This document shows, piece after piece, positions 17,248 through 25,859 of a DNA stretch of 64,000 bases. The stretch lies in assembly GCA_905188085.1 (NCBI GenBank), contig CAJJKN010000008.1:1-64000 (forward strand), in the 5' to 3' direction. This stretch comes from an uncultured Bacillota bacterium (GTDB taxonomy: Bacteria > Bacillota > Clostridia > Christensenellales > QAND01). Every line of letters starts with the position of its first letter. The stretch's first letter is position 1. The translations under genes were made by a program, and so were the position numbers. Under the pieces are notes generated by a model. The model did no database searches. It was not told the origin of the DNA and saw only the letters and a list, made by a program, of their open reading frames with translations.

Positions 17248-19476
17248 ATGAAACCCTGGAAAGACTTTCAGCCGGGCGTTTGGCAAAAGGAAATCAACGT
17301 CCGAAACTTCATTCAGAAAAACTACACCCTCTATACCGGAGACGATTCTTTCTTGCAGCCCCCCACAGAAAAAACCAAAAAGGTCTGGGGCCGCTGCGAA
17401 GAGCTGCTGCGCCAAGAAATGGCAAACGGCGGCGTTTTGGATGTGGAAACTCACATCGTTTCCGGCATCAACAACTTTGCCCCCGGTTATATCGATCGTG
17501 AAAACGAAGTGATCGTGGGCCTGCAAACCGATGCGCCGTTAAAGCGCATCGTCAACCTCTATGGCGGCATGCGCATGGCCAAAAGCTCTTTGGAGCAATA
17601 CGGCTATCAGCTGGATCCCGCCATCGAAGCACATTTTTCCGAATATCGCAAAACACACAACGAGGGCGTGTTTGATGCCTATCCCAAGCGCACGCGCGTA
17701 GCCCGCCATGCCGGCCTTCTCACCGGCCTGCCGGATGCCTACGGCCGCGGCCGCATCATCGGCGATTACCGCCGCGTGGCCCTTTATGGAATCGACGCGC
17801 TGGTTGCGGAAAAGAAAAAAGATCTGGATGCCCTGGACGGCCCCATGACCGAAAGCCGCATCCGCAAGCGTGAAGAGGTCTCCATGCAGATCCGCGCTTT
17901 GGATGAATTAAAACAGATGGCTCTTTCCTACGGGGTGGATCTTTCCCTGCCCGCAGCAAACGCCCGTCAGGCCGTGCAGGCCGTGTATTTCGGCTATCTG
18001 GCCGGCATTAAGGAAAACAACGGCGCTGCCACGTCCCTCGGCCGCACCTCCACGTTTTTGGATATTTATCTGGAGCGTGATTTGCAGTCCGGCGTTCTCA
18101 CCGAGGCCGAAGCACAGGAATTGATCGATCAGTTTATCATCAAACTGCGCCTGGTGCGCCATCTGCGCACGCCGGAATACAACGAGCTTTTCGGCGGCGA
18201 CCCCACCTGGGTCACCGAATCCATCGGCGGCATGGGCATCAACGGCAAGCCCCTTGTCACGAAAAACTCTTTCCGCTATCTGCATACGCTGATCAACCTC
18301 GGCACCGCGCCGGAGCCGAACTTAACCGTTTTGTGGAGTGAACATCTGCCCGAAGCGTTTAAGCGCTATTGCGCCAAAATCTCCATCCAGACCGATTCCA
18401 TCCAGTATGAAAATGACGACGTAATGCGCCCGGTCTATGGCGATGATTACGCCATTGCCTGCTGCGTTTCCGCCATGAAGGTGGGCAAGCAAATGCAGTT
18501 TTTCGGCGCCCGCTGCAACGTGGCAAAGTCGCTTTTGTATGCCATCAACGGCGGTGTGGACGAGAAAAAGGGCGAGTTGGTCGTTCCCGGCATCGAGCCG
18601 CTGCCCGATGAAATTCTGGATTTTGACACCGTATTGAAAAACTACGATAAAGTGCTGGAATATGTGGCCGAATTGTATGTCGATACCGTCAATATCATCC
18701 ACTATATGCACGATAAATACGCCTACGAAGCCAGCCAGATGGCCCTGCACGATACCAATGTGCAGCGTTTAACGGCCTTTGGCATCGCCGGTCTGTCCGT
18801 CGCGGCGGATTCGCTTTCCGCCATCAAATACGCCAAGGTGCGCCCCATCCGCAACGAACAGGGCGTGGCCGTGGATTTTGAAACCGTGGGCGATTTCCCC
18901 AAATACGGCAACGATGACGATCGGGCGGATGATCTGGCCGTACGCATCGTTACCAAGTTCTCCGATGAATTGAAAAAACATCCGCTCTACCGCAACGCCC
19001 TACACACCTTGTCCGCGCTGACCATCACCAGCAACGTCATGTACGGCAAAAAAACCGGCACCACGCCGGACGGCCGCAAGGGCGGCGAACCGCTGGCCCC
19101 CGGCGCCAACCCCATGCACGGGCGCGATATTCACGGCGCGCTGGCCTCGCTGAATTCCGTGGCCAAAATCCCCTATCGCGATGTCTGCCAGGACGGCGTT
19201 TCCAACACCTTCTCCATCGTGCCGCAGGCGCTGGGCAAGGATGAAGCCCAGCGGGAAAACAACCTCGTTGCCATTTTGGACGGCTATTTCGCCCAGGGCG
19301 CACACCACTTAAATGTCAACGTGTTAAACCGCGAAACCCTCATCGACGCCATGGACCATCCGGATAAATATCCCACGCTGACCATCCGCGTCTCCGGCTA
19401 TGCGGTCAATTTCAACCGTCTCACCCGCGAACAGCAGGAGGAAGTCATCAGCCGTACCTTCCATCAATCCATGTAA
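17248..19476 (+). CDS. pflB: Formate C-acetyltransferase (pyruvate formate-lyase)
   Basis: Glycyl-radical enzyme converting pyruvate and CoA to acetyl-CoA and formate, 742 residues, the usual PflB length. The active-site Cys pair is Cys405-Cys406 (ACCVSAM) and the radical site is Gly717 in RVSGYAVNF near the C terminus. The segment QMQFFGARCNVAKSLLYAI is present as in true PFLs; Arg-Cys replaces the more usual Arg-Val/Ala. It has AAGGAGG and follows pflA directly. Formate made here can feed one-carbon metabolism, which fits the folate-related riboswitch upstream. Confidence 0.96.
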   Translation: MKPWKDFQPGVWQKEINVRNFIQKNYTLYTGDDSFLQPPTEKTKKVWGRCEELLRQEMANGGVLDVETHIVSGINNFAPGYIDRENEVIVGLQTDAPLKRIVNLYGGMRMAKSSLEQYGYQLDPAIEAHFSEYRKTHNEGVFDAYPKRTRVARHAGLLTGLPDAYGRGRIIGDYRRVALYGIDALVAEKKKDLDALDGPMTESRIRKREEVSMQIRALDELKQMALSYGVDLSLPAANARQAVQAVYFGYLAGIKENNGAATSLGRTSTFLDIYLERDLQSGVLTEAEAQELIDQFIIKLRLVRHLRTPEYNELFGGDPTWVTESIGGMGINGKPLVTKNSFRYLHTLINLGTAPEPNLTVLWSEHLPEAFKRYCAKISIQTDSIQYENDDVMRPVYGDDYAIACCVSAMKVGKQMQFFGARCNVAKSLLYAINGGVDEKKGELVVPGIEPLPDEILDFDTVLKNYDKVLEYVAELYVDTVNIIHYMHDKYAYEASQMALHDTNVQRLTAFGIAGLSVAADSLSAIKYAKVRPIRNEQGVAVDFETVGDFPKYGNDDDRADDLAVRIVTKFSDELKKHPLYRNALHTLSALTITSNVMYGKKTGTTPDGRKGGEPLAPGANPMHGRDIHGALASLNSVAKIPYRDVCQDGVSNTFSIVPQALGKDEAQRENNLVAILDGYFAQGAHHLNVNVLNRETLIDAMDHPDKYPTLTIRVSGYAVNFNRLTREQQEEVISRTFHQSM

Positions 19477-19487
19477 AACCCCATCTG

Positions 19488-19517
19488 CCGGGCCTTTTCA
19501 AAAGGCCCGGTTTTTTT
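19488..19517 (+). terminator. Terminator of the pfl operon
   Basis: CCGGGCC/GGCCCGG stem extended by TTTT/AAAA, then seven T. Confidence 0.9.
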
Positions 19518-20012
19518 ATGCCGCAAACCCGGCAGCCAACGGCTTCGCCCGTCCGTTTGCGGGCAAAAACAAGCTGTGTGTGCCGCGCGTTTGTCCTGCG
19601 CCAAACATCCCCGCAGCAAACACAGGATTGCATGCGAACAGAACGCTCCCTTCTCGGCCCGGCGCATAGCTCCGGATGGTGGCTTGCTATCCTTTTGCTT
19701 TGTTTTTCTCCCTAAAATTCTCCCTGTGATCTTGGGCAAACGCCAGGGATAGGAGTGCTGCGTTTTCTGCACACCCCTCAATTCCGCTCTTTTATTTGCC
19801 GCCCCGTTTCGGGAAAACAAACGATCCTTTCCTATTCGGCTGCCTTGCCTTTGTCCTGCCCACAAAATGCTGCTTTCTCTTTCTGTTAAAATGCTCTCCC
19901 GGAAGACGGATGCTGGCTCCGTCCTGCGGCGTCATGCGCACACAAAAGCCCGGCTTTTATGAAACACTTTTCTCCTCCCTAAGCCTGCCCCTCTCCCGCC
20001 TCGGCAATCGGG
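19518..20012 (+). other. Spacer between convergent genes, nothing recognised
   Basis: About 495 bases of mostly pyrimidine-rich sequence. A minus-strand frame across it overlaps both flanking terminators and is not credible. No RNA structure was recognised. Confidence 0.5.
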
Positions 20013-20054
20013 TAAAAAGAAAAACGGCATACCCCGTTTTCATAGGGTATGCCG
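20013..20054 (-). terminator. Terminator of the Fe-S aldo/keto reductase gene
   Basis: Minus-strand CGGCATACCC/GGGTATGCCG perfect stem followed by a T-rich tract. Confidence 0.88.
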
Positions 20055-20095
20055 CTGTTTTCAGCAAAAAATCTCCAAACGGATCCGGCCGTTTT

Positions 20096-21247
20096 TTACA
20101 GGCCGAATACCTCCTTGGCCTTTTTCATCCGCTCGATGATCTGCACGGAGAACGGGCAGTTCTTTTCGCAGCTGCCGCAGGCAATGCAGTCTGATGCATG
20201 CGCCGACAGCGCCGCATAATGCTCTTTCACCGTGGCCGTCGCTTCGCCCTCCACCTCTGTCAAATCCAGATATTTGTTTACCTGCGCCACATCAATCTTC
20301 TTCGGGCACGGCAAACAGTGGTTACAATACATACATTTGCCCTTCAGCGAATATTTCGGCGTATGGCTCAAAATCTCGGAATAATCGCGCTCTTCCGGGC
20401 TTGCCGTTTCATAGGAAAGCGCCGTTTGCATCTCTTCCGCCGTTTTGCAGCCCACCATCGCGCTGGCCACGGCCGGGCGCGTCAATACATAGTGAATGCA
20501 TTGCACCGGCGTCAGCGCCACGCCAAACGGCGATGTCTCCGCCTTTAGCAAATTGCCCGCCGCCAGGCTCTTCATCACGGTAATGCCGGTGCCCATCGCT
20601 TCGCAGGTTTTATACAGCTGCTCTCTGTCCGGGTGAATGCCGTTCCATTCCCGCCGGGCATAGCTGTCCATATTGGTCAGTTCGTCGATCACCACGTTTT
20701 CCGGCATCAGGTCATACACCGGGTTAATGCTGAACATCAATACGTCGATCAGCCCGGTTCTTACCGCGCGCTCTGCAATCGACGGGTTATGCGAGCTCAT
20801 GCCCAGCGCCTTGATCTTGCCTTCCGCTTTCAATTGCTTGGCATATTCGATGACGTCGCTTTCAAATACACTCTTATAGTCCTCTTCGCTGTCCACAAAA
20901 TGGATCATCCCGATATCCACATAATCGGTTTGCAGCCGGGTCAGAAAATCTTCAAAAAAGGTTTTGCAGTGCGCCAGATCCCGCGTGCGCTTATATTGCC
21001 CGTTTAGCCAGGCTGCGCCGATGTGCCCTTGCAGCACCACCTGCTCCCGCCGTCCGGACAACGCCTTGCCGATGTTTGTGCGCACTTCCGGTTCGCTCAT
21101 AAACACATCCATCACGTTCACGCCGCCGGCCAGCGCCGCGTCGATCACGCTTTTGACCTGCTCATACGGCAGCCCCTGCAAATGCTCGCAGCCAAGGCCC
21201 ACTTCGCTCACTTTCAGTCCGCTCCGTCCCAACGTTCTGTAGTTCAT
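20096..21247 (-). CDS. Aldo/keto reductase with C-terminal 4Fe-4S domain
   Basis: Fusion of an aldo/keto-reductase barrel (about residues 1-280) and a ferredoxin-like tail, 383 residues. The barrel begins MNYRTLGRSGLKVSEVGLG and keeps the catalytic Asp region (GGVNVMDVFMSEPE), the His of DIGMIHFVD and GMSSHNPSI. The canonical Asp-Thr-Ala-xx-Tyr is degraded (MDVFMSEPE in place of the usual DTA..Y), so classical carbonyl reduction is uncertain. The tail has CMYCNHCLPCP and CIACGSCEKNCP, enough for two [4Fe-4S] clusters. Such proteins are common in anaerobes and presumed to exchange electrons with ferredoxin; substrate unknown. Single-gene unit. Confidence 0.9.
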   Translation of the reverse strand: MNYRTLGRSGLKVSEVGLGCEHLQGLPYEQVKSVIDAALAGGVNVMDVFMSEPEVRTNIGKALSGRREQVVLQGHIGAAWLNGQYKRTRDLAHCKTFFEDFLTRLQTDYVDIGMIHFVDSEEDYKSVFESDVIEYAKQLKAEGKIKALGMSSHNPSIAERAVRTGLIDVLMFSINPVYDLMPENVVIDELTNMDSYARREWNGIHPDREQLYKTCEAMGTGITVMKSLAAGNLLKAETSPFGVALTPVQCIHYVLTRPAVASAMVGCKTAEEMQTALSYETASPEERDYSEILSHTPKYSLKGKCMYCNHCLPCPKKIDVAQVNKYLDLTEVEGEATATVKEHYAALSAHASDCIACGSCEKNCPFSVQIIERMKKAKEVFGL

Positions 21248-21511
21248 TCAAACACCCCTCTTGTCTAAAATTTCACTCTGATTTTATTGTAAAGGGTTTT
21301 CAAAGCAAAAGTCAACCGGCCGATGCAAGCGTTCTCTTCTCTGCGTTTTCAACGGCTCGCTTTCGTCCGCATTTTGCATAAATATTCGTTTTTCGTCCGA
21401 TATGGTTTTTGTGCCGCGCCCTGTTTTTATGTTTCATCGCCCGCTCAAAAGGGTTTCCCCTAAGTTCTGTTTTTCAATTGCCCGTTTTGGCCCTTTTCTT
21501 CCGTTTTTTCC

Positions 21512-21540
21512 ATAAAAAAAAAGAGCCGGAAACCCGGCTC
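21512..21540 (-). terminator. Terminator of the trpB2 gene
   Basis: Minus-strand GAGCCGG/CCGGCTC stem with a four-base loop and more than eight T, just after the stop. Confidence 0.9.
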
Positions 21541-21549
21541 CTGTTTTTA

Positions 21550-22926
21550 TTATTTGTTTTGCGGAATGTCCGGCAGGCTGTCAAACCCGCGCTGTAATTC
21601 CTCGTCCGTGGGAATATAATCTCCCATCTTTCCGTCATGGAATGCGCTGTATGCCGTCATGTCAAAATATCCCGTGCCCGTCAGGCCAAACAGAATGGTC
21701 TTTTTCTCGCCGGTTTCTTTGCATTTCAGCGCTTCGTCGATCGCCCCGCGAATCGCATGGGCGGATTCCGGCGCCGGCAAAATCGTCTCCTTCTTGGCAA
21801 AATACACCGCCGCTTCAAACACCCTCGTCTGCTCTACGGACACTGCTTCCATATATCCGTCATGATACAATTTACTCAACACCGGGCTCATCCCGTGATA
21901 CCGCAGGCCGCCGGCGTGGCTGGGGGAAGGAATAAACCCGCTGCCCAGCGTATACATGCGCGCCATCGGCGTAATCTTGCCGGTATCGCAATAGTCATAA
22001 GCATATTTGCCGCGCGTCAGCGACGGGCAGGATGCAGGCTCCACCGCCACAATCCGCGGGTTTGCCTTGCCGGTCAGTTTGTCTTGCATAAACGGCGCAA
22101 TCAGCCCGCCCAGGTTGGAGCCGCCGCCCGCGCAGCCGATCACAACATCCGGATATTCGCCCAAAATCTCCATCGCCTTTTTGCTTTCCAGTCCGATGAT
22201 AGATTGATGCAGCAGCACCTGGTTTAATACCGAGCCCAATACATAGCGGCAGCCTTCCGTGGTCACAGCCTTTTCCACCGCTTCGGAAATCGCGCAGCCC
22301 AGGCTGCCCGTGGTGTTCGGGTTTTCCGCCAAAATCTTCCGGCCGACCTCCGTTGTCGTGCTGGGGCTGGGAATCACATCCGCATCAAACGTCTGCATCA
22401 CAGCCTTTCTAAACGGCTTTTGTTCATAGCTCACCTTTACCATAAACACCGTCAGCGGCAATCCGAAATACGAGCAGGCCTCCGCCAGCGCCGTGCCCCA
22501 CTGGCCCGCGCCCGTTTCGGTGGTCAGGCTGGTAAGACCCTGCTCTTTGGCGTAATAAGCCTGGGCAATGGCACTGTTCAGCTTATGGCTGCCGGAGGTA
22601 TTGTTTCCCTCAAATTTATAATAGATCTTCGCCGGCGTATCCAGCGCTTTTTCTAGGTTATACGCGCGGATCAACGGCGACGGCCGATAGATCTTATACA
22701 TCTCCTGAATCTCTTCCGGAATATCAATATAGCGGTTGGTGTTGTCCAGCTCCTGCTTTGCCAGCTCTTTACAAAATACCGGGTACAAATCCTCCTCTGT
22801 AGCCGGCTGCAGGGTTTGCGGGTTCAGCATCGGGTCCGGCAGTTGCTTCATATCGGCACGCAGGTTATACCACTGTTTGGGCATCTCCTCTTCGCTTAAA
22901 TAAAATCTGTGTGGAATCTTTTGCAT
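21550..22926 (-). CDS. trpB: TrpB2-type tryptophan synthase beta-like protein
   Basis: PLP-dependent fold-II enzyme, 458 residues, of the TrpB2 group, which condenses indole or an indole-like acceptor with serine. PLP Lys115 is in GSHKLNSAI, the catalytic Glu137 in TETGAGQWG, and the phosphate loop is GCAGGGSNLGG. The N-terminal extension of about 80 residues (YNLRADM, RPSPLIRA) is typical of TrpB2 rather than TrpB1. No trpA or other trp gene is nearby. A tryptophan T-box precedes it, which argues for a real role in making or salvaging tryptophan. AGGAGC-type ribosome binding site; own terminator. Confidence 0.93.
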   Translation of the reverse strand: MQKIPHRFYLSEEEMPKQWYNLRADMKQLPDPMLNPQTLQPATEEDLYPVFCKELAKQELDNTNRYIDIPEEIQEMYKIYRPSPLIRAYNLEKALDTPAKIYYKFEGNNTSGSHKLNSAIAQAYYAKEQGLTSLTTETGAGQWGTALAEACSYFGLPLTVFMVKVSYEQKPFRKAVMQTFDADVIPSPSTTTEVGRKILAENPNTTGSLGCAISEAVEKAVTTEGCRYVLGSVLNQVLLHQSIIGLESKKAMEILGEYPDVVIGCAGGGSNLGGLIAPFMQDKLTGKANPRIVAVEPASCPSLTRGKYAYDYCDTGKITPMARMYTLGSGFIPSPSHAGGLRYHGMSPVLSKLYHDGYMEAVSVEQTRVFEAAVYFAKKETILPAPESAHAIRGAIDEALKCKETGEKKTILFGLTGTGYFDMTAYSAFHDGKMGDYIPTDEELQRGFDSLPDIPQNK

Positions 22927-22984
22927 TTTTCTGTGCTCCTTTCTGTTTGTTGGCCCTCTGGCCGTTCTATGGTTTCAGCAAAAT

Positions 22985-23245
22985 AAAAAGGCTCCTGTCC
23001 TCTATGGGACAAAAGCCTTGCTTCTGCGGTACCACCCAAATTGACGCCTTGCAGCGCCCGCTCTGTTCACGGCCCAATAGCCGCGCTTCCGTGATAACGG
23101 GGGAAGAGCCCGTCGCATGCTACTCGGCCGCAGCCTTTCGCACCGCCCTTGGCAGCCCATTCCACCGAACGCCCATCGCCGCCATTCCACCATCGGCGGC
23201 TCTCTATCCATGCGCTTTTTCGATGTACTCCTCTGCCTCATCGGT
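22985..23245 (-). ncRNA. T-box leader, tryptophan-specific
   Basis: On the minus strand, Stem I starts with GGCAG pairing CTGCC. The specifier loop has AGTA on its 5' side and GAATGGG on its 3' side, putting UGG (Trp) in the specifier position. An upper stem CATCGAA/TTCGGTG and a distal AGAGAG...GGTGGAA region follow. The T-box GGGTGGTACCGC (23025-23037) can pair with the tRNA acceptor end, and a terminator AAGGCT...AGCCTT plus T run lies at about 22986-23018. Uncharged tRNA-Trp should therefore allow read-through into trpB2. Confidence 0.92.
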
Positions 23246-23562
23246 TTGTTTTTTCATACTTTACCAAGCTGTTTTGCTTTTGTCAAGCCGTTTTTTGCAT
23301 TTTTTCTGTTTGCATTTTTATTTATCTTATTCCCCGGCCTATACAAGGTCCTGCCCTGCTGCCCGCGGTGCCGTCTGCTTGTATCGCGCGTTCTGCCTTT
23401 GCCGGCGTTTTTCCGTCCTTTTTTCGTTTTGTCTCCCATTTATTCCGCATACATATTTTTATTCTGGTTTTCCTTGTGTTCCTCCCTTGTTTTCCTGCTC
23501 GTTTTTTCCTATGATAGATAAAATCGCATTTATATTTTGTCTGTACTCTTTAGGAGGTTTTT
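23246..23562 (+). other. Spacer between divergent units
   Basis: About 315 bases, T/C-rich on the plus strand, between the T-box and the TIGR00300-family gene. It must hold both promoters, but no clear -35/-10 pair was picked out. The low-complexity frames in it are not genes. Confidence 0.5.
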
Positions 23563-24651
23563 ATGCGCTTTTCAATGCCTTCGTATACCGCTCCCGATTT
23601 TTCCCGGCCTGCCTTGAAACAGGCTCCCAATGTGCGCTGGGTGCCCGCACCCGCCCATGGCGTTGCGCCGGATAACTATCACGCCACCACCATCTTTCCG
23701 GAATACTTTAAAGCCAATGGTTCCTGGCTTTTGGCAAAGGAAAGCCGGATGGACTGTGTAGCCGTTTTGCGCCGGGGCCAGGTGGAGGTTGTGGAGTTCC
23801 GCCGGCTGAAAAAAGGTGATCTGGTAGCCATCGGCCGAAGCGAAGACGGCCGGGACGGCATCTATGTGCATATCGACGCTTTCTCCGCCCCGGGCAGCCA
23901 GGAAGAGGCCTTCTCCTTCCGCCAGAGCCGCTCCCGCGAAACCGCCTATGCCATGGACTATGATTCCATCTACGATCTATTGCGCTACGAAAAGCGCAAC
24001 GGCTTTATCACCTGGGTACTTGGCCCCGCCTGCTGTTTTGACTGGGATGCCCGCCATGCCTTTGCCAAATTGGTAAAGGGCGGCTATGTCAACGCTTTGC
24101 TGGCCGGCAACGCCCTGGCCACGCACGATCTGGAAGCGGGCTACCGCTCCACGGCTCTCGGCCAGGATATTTATACCCAGATTTCCCAGCCCGGCGGACA
24201 TTATAACCATATCGACACCATCAACCATGTGCGCAAAGTGGGCTCCATTGCGCAGTTTGTCAAAGAAGAAAACATCGAAGACGGCATCATGGCCTCCTGC
24301 GTGCAGGAAAACGTGCCGTTTGTCCTGGCCGGTTCCATCCGTGACGATGGGCCGCTGCCCGAAGTGTATGCCGATGTGTATCAGGCGCAAAATGCCATGC
24401 GTGAACAGGTAAAAAAATCCACCACCGTCATTTGCCTGGCCACCACCCTGCATTCCATCGCCACCGGCAACATGACCCCGTCTTACCGCGTTTTGGAAGA
24501 CGGCACCATCCGCCCCGTGTATTTTTACAGCGTAGACGTGTCCGAATTTGCCGTCAATAAGCTGCGCGACCGCGGCAGCCTGGCGGTAAAAACCATCGTT
24601 ACCAACGTGCAGGATTTCATCGTCAACGTGCAGCGCGGCCTCAGCTTATAA
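23563..24651 (+). CDS. TIGR00300-family (LOR/SDH) ornithine cyclodeaminase-like enzyme
   Basis: Member of the TIGR00300 / LOR-SDH family, 362 residues, recognised by KKGDLVAIGR, a hydrophobic LGPACCFDWDARHAFAKLV segment, LLAGNALATHDLEA and the strongly conserved VPFVLAGSIRDDGPLP. Relatives in methanogens and the C-terminal part of cyanobacterial ArgZ/AgrE act in ornithine-to-proline conversion with bound NAD, unrelated to classical ornithine cyclodeaminases. Activity on ornithine is inferred from family only. The ATG has AGGAGG five bases upstream. It is a single-gene unit; no arginine or proline genes are adjacent. Confidence 0.8.
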   Translation: MRFSMPSYTAPDFSRPALKQAPNVRWVPAPAHGVAPDNYHATTIFPEYFKANGSWLLAKESRMDCVAVLRRGQVEVVEFRRLKKGDLVAIGRSEDGRDGIYVHIDAFSAPGSQEEAFSFRQSRSRETAYAMDYDSIYDLLRYEKRNGFITWVLGPACCFDWDARHAFAKLVKGGYVNALLAGNALATHDLEAGYRSTALGQDIYTQISQPGGHYNHIDTINHVRKVGSIAQFVKEENIEDGIMASCVQENVPFVLAGSIRDDGPLPEVYADVYQAQNAMREQVKKSTTVICLATTLHSIATGNMTPSYRVLEDGTIRPVYFYSVDVSEFAVNKLRDRGSLAVKTIVTNVQDFIVNVQRGLSL

Positions 24652-24664
24652 TCCGTTTTGCGGC

Positions 24665-24692
24665 AGGCCCCTTTCCGGGGCCTGTTTTTTTT
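24665..24692 (+). terminator. Terminator of the TIGR00300-family gene
   Basis: AGGCCCC/GGGGCCT stem with a five-base loop followed by eight T. Confidence 0.9.
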
Positions 24693-24696
24693 GCAC

Positions 24697-24724
24697 AAAA
24701 AAGACGGGGGTTCCCGCCTTTTTA
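24697..24724 (-). terminator. Terminator of pheA
   Basis: Minus-strand GGCGGG/CCCGTC stem (one G-T pair) followed by six T, immediately after the pheA stop. Confidence 0.75.
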
Positions 24725-24728
24725 TTTT

Positions 24729-25562
24729 TTATATCTGCGTATACGCGCCCAGCACCTTGATGGTAAATTGCTTTTTCAGCGTCTCTATGGTCCGGGCAAG
24801 CACCTCTCTTTGCCGGCTTTCCAGCTCCAATTCCAAGTAAAAATTATAGGTGCCCATGTCCTTTTTCGTGGGCCGGCTCATCAGCGCCGCCAGGTTGATG
24901 TTGTTTTCGGCAAACGCCTTTAATATTTCAAACAACGTGCCCGGCTTATCCGCCGCGTCCACCACATACAGCGCCATTTTGCTCTCCCCATGGGTTAGAT
25001 CCTGCTCATGGGCCGGCCGGTCATCCAGCATAAAAAAGCGGGTAAAATTATTTTTGGCATCCGTCACATTTTCCAGTTTCCAAGGGCAACGGCTTTTGGC
25101 GCACATGTGCTGCGGCACAATCGCCGCCTCTCCCGCTATACCCTCTTCCGCTTTGTGAAACGATTCCATGTTGCTTTCCGTCAGCACCAGCGGCACGCCG
25201 GGCAGCTCCGCCAAAAGCTTTGTGCATTGTCCCTTGGTTTTGAATTGCACATACAGCCGTTTGATCTCCTCTTTTTTCTTTACATTGCCCACCAAAGAAA
25301 ACTGTACCGGCACATACACCTCGCCCACAATGCTTGCCTTGGTTTCCAACAGCTTGTCCAACGTGGCCTGTACATAGCCGTCCAGCGTGTTTTCCACCGG
25401 CACAATCCCGCTGTCGCAATCGCGGCCCACCGCGTCAAACACCGCCTCGATAGACGGGCAATACAGCGCCTTTACTGCCTGTCCCGTTTTTTCCTGCGCC
25501 TGCCACAGCGCCCGATCACAAAATGTGCCTTTCGGCCCCAACACCGCTACCGTTTCTTCCAT
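24729..25562 (-). CDS. pheA: Prephenate dehydratase with ACT domain
   Basis: Makes phenylpyruvate from prephenate in phenylalanine synthesis, 277 residues, monofunctional (no chorismate mutase). The catalytic domain has LGPKGTFCDRA, VPVENTLDGYV and the Thr174-Arg175-Phe176 motif (NNFTRFF). A C-terminal ACT domain (about 190-277) should give phenylalanine feedback: DKPGTLFEIL, then LMSRP where most have ESRP. The leader contains a TTGACA with a weak TAAAAA at 16 bp, and upstream of that a CCGGG/CCCGG hairpin followed by seven T. The ribosome binding site is weak (AAAGG at long spacing). Confidence 0.94.
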   Translation of the reverse strand: MEETVAVLGPKGTFCDRALWQAQEKTGQAVKALYCPSIEAVFDAVGRDCDSGIVPVENTLDGYVQATLDKLLETKASIVGEVYVPVQFSLVGNVKKKEEIKRLYVQFKTKGQCTKLLAELPGVPLVLTESNMESFHKAEEGIAGEAAIVPQHMCAKSRCPWKLENVTDAKNNFTRFFMLDDRPAHEQDLTHGESKMALYVVDAADKPGTLFEILKAFAENNINLAALMSRPTKKDMGTYNFYLELELESRQREVLARTIETLKKQFTIKVLGAYTQI

Positions 25563-25859
25563 GTTTTTTCACTGCCTTTCACCCCGTGCCTTTCTTTTTA
25601 TGGGGCCGCCGTTTTTTGTCAAAAAAATTTAACCCGGGTTTAGCCCGGTTTCTTTTTGTTTTCCGTCCGTTTTGTTTTTCATTTTATCATATTCTTTTTC
25701 CTCTAAGATTTCAATCCGCTGTTTTCTCCCGCCATAGTGCAAAAAACGCAGATCTTCCTGTATATTCTTTGGGTGTTCTGTGCTAATATAAAAGATAGAT
25801 TTTTCATTTTTAACGGGCGCGTATTTTCCGCCCTATCCATTGATAAAGGAGTGAACTTT

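Noticed and set aside
23002..23241. A 79-codon frame on the minus strand upstream of trpB2
   Set aside because: It coincides with the T-box RNA, has no start signal and an Arg/Trp-rich composition unlike a protein family.
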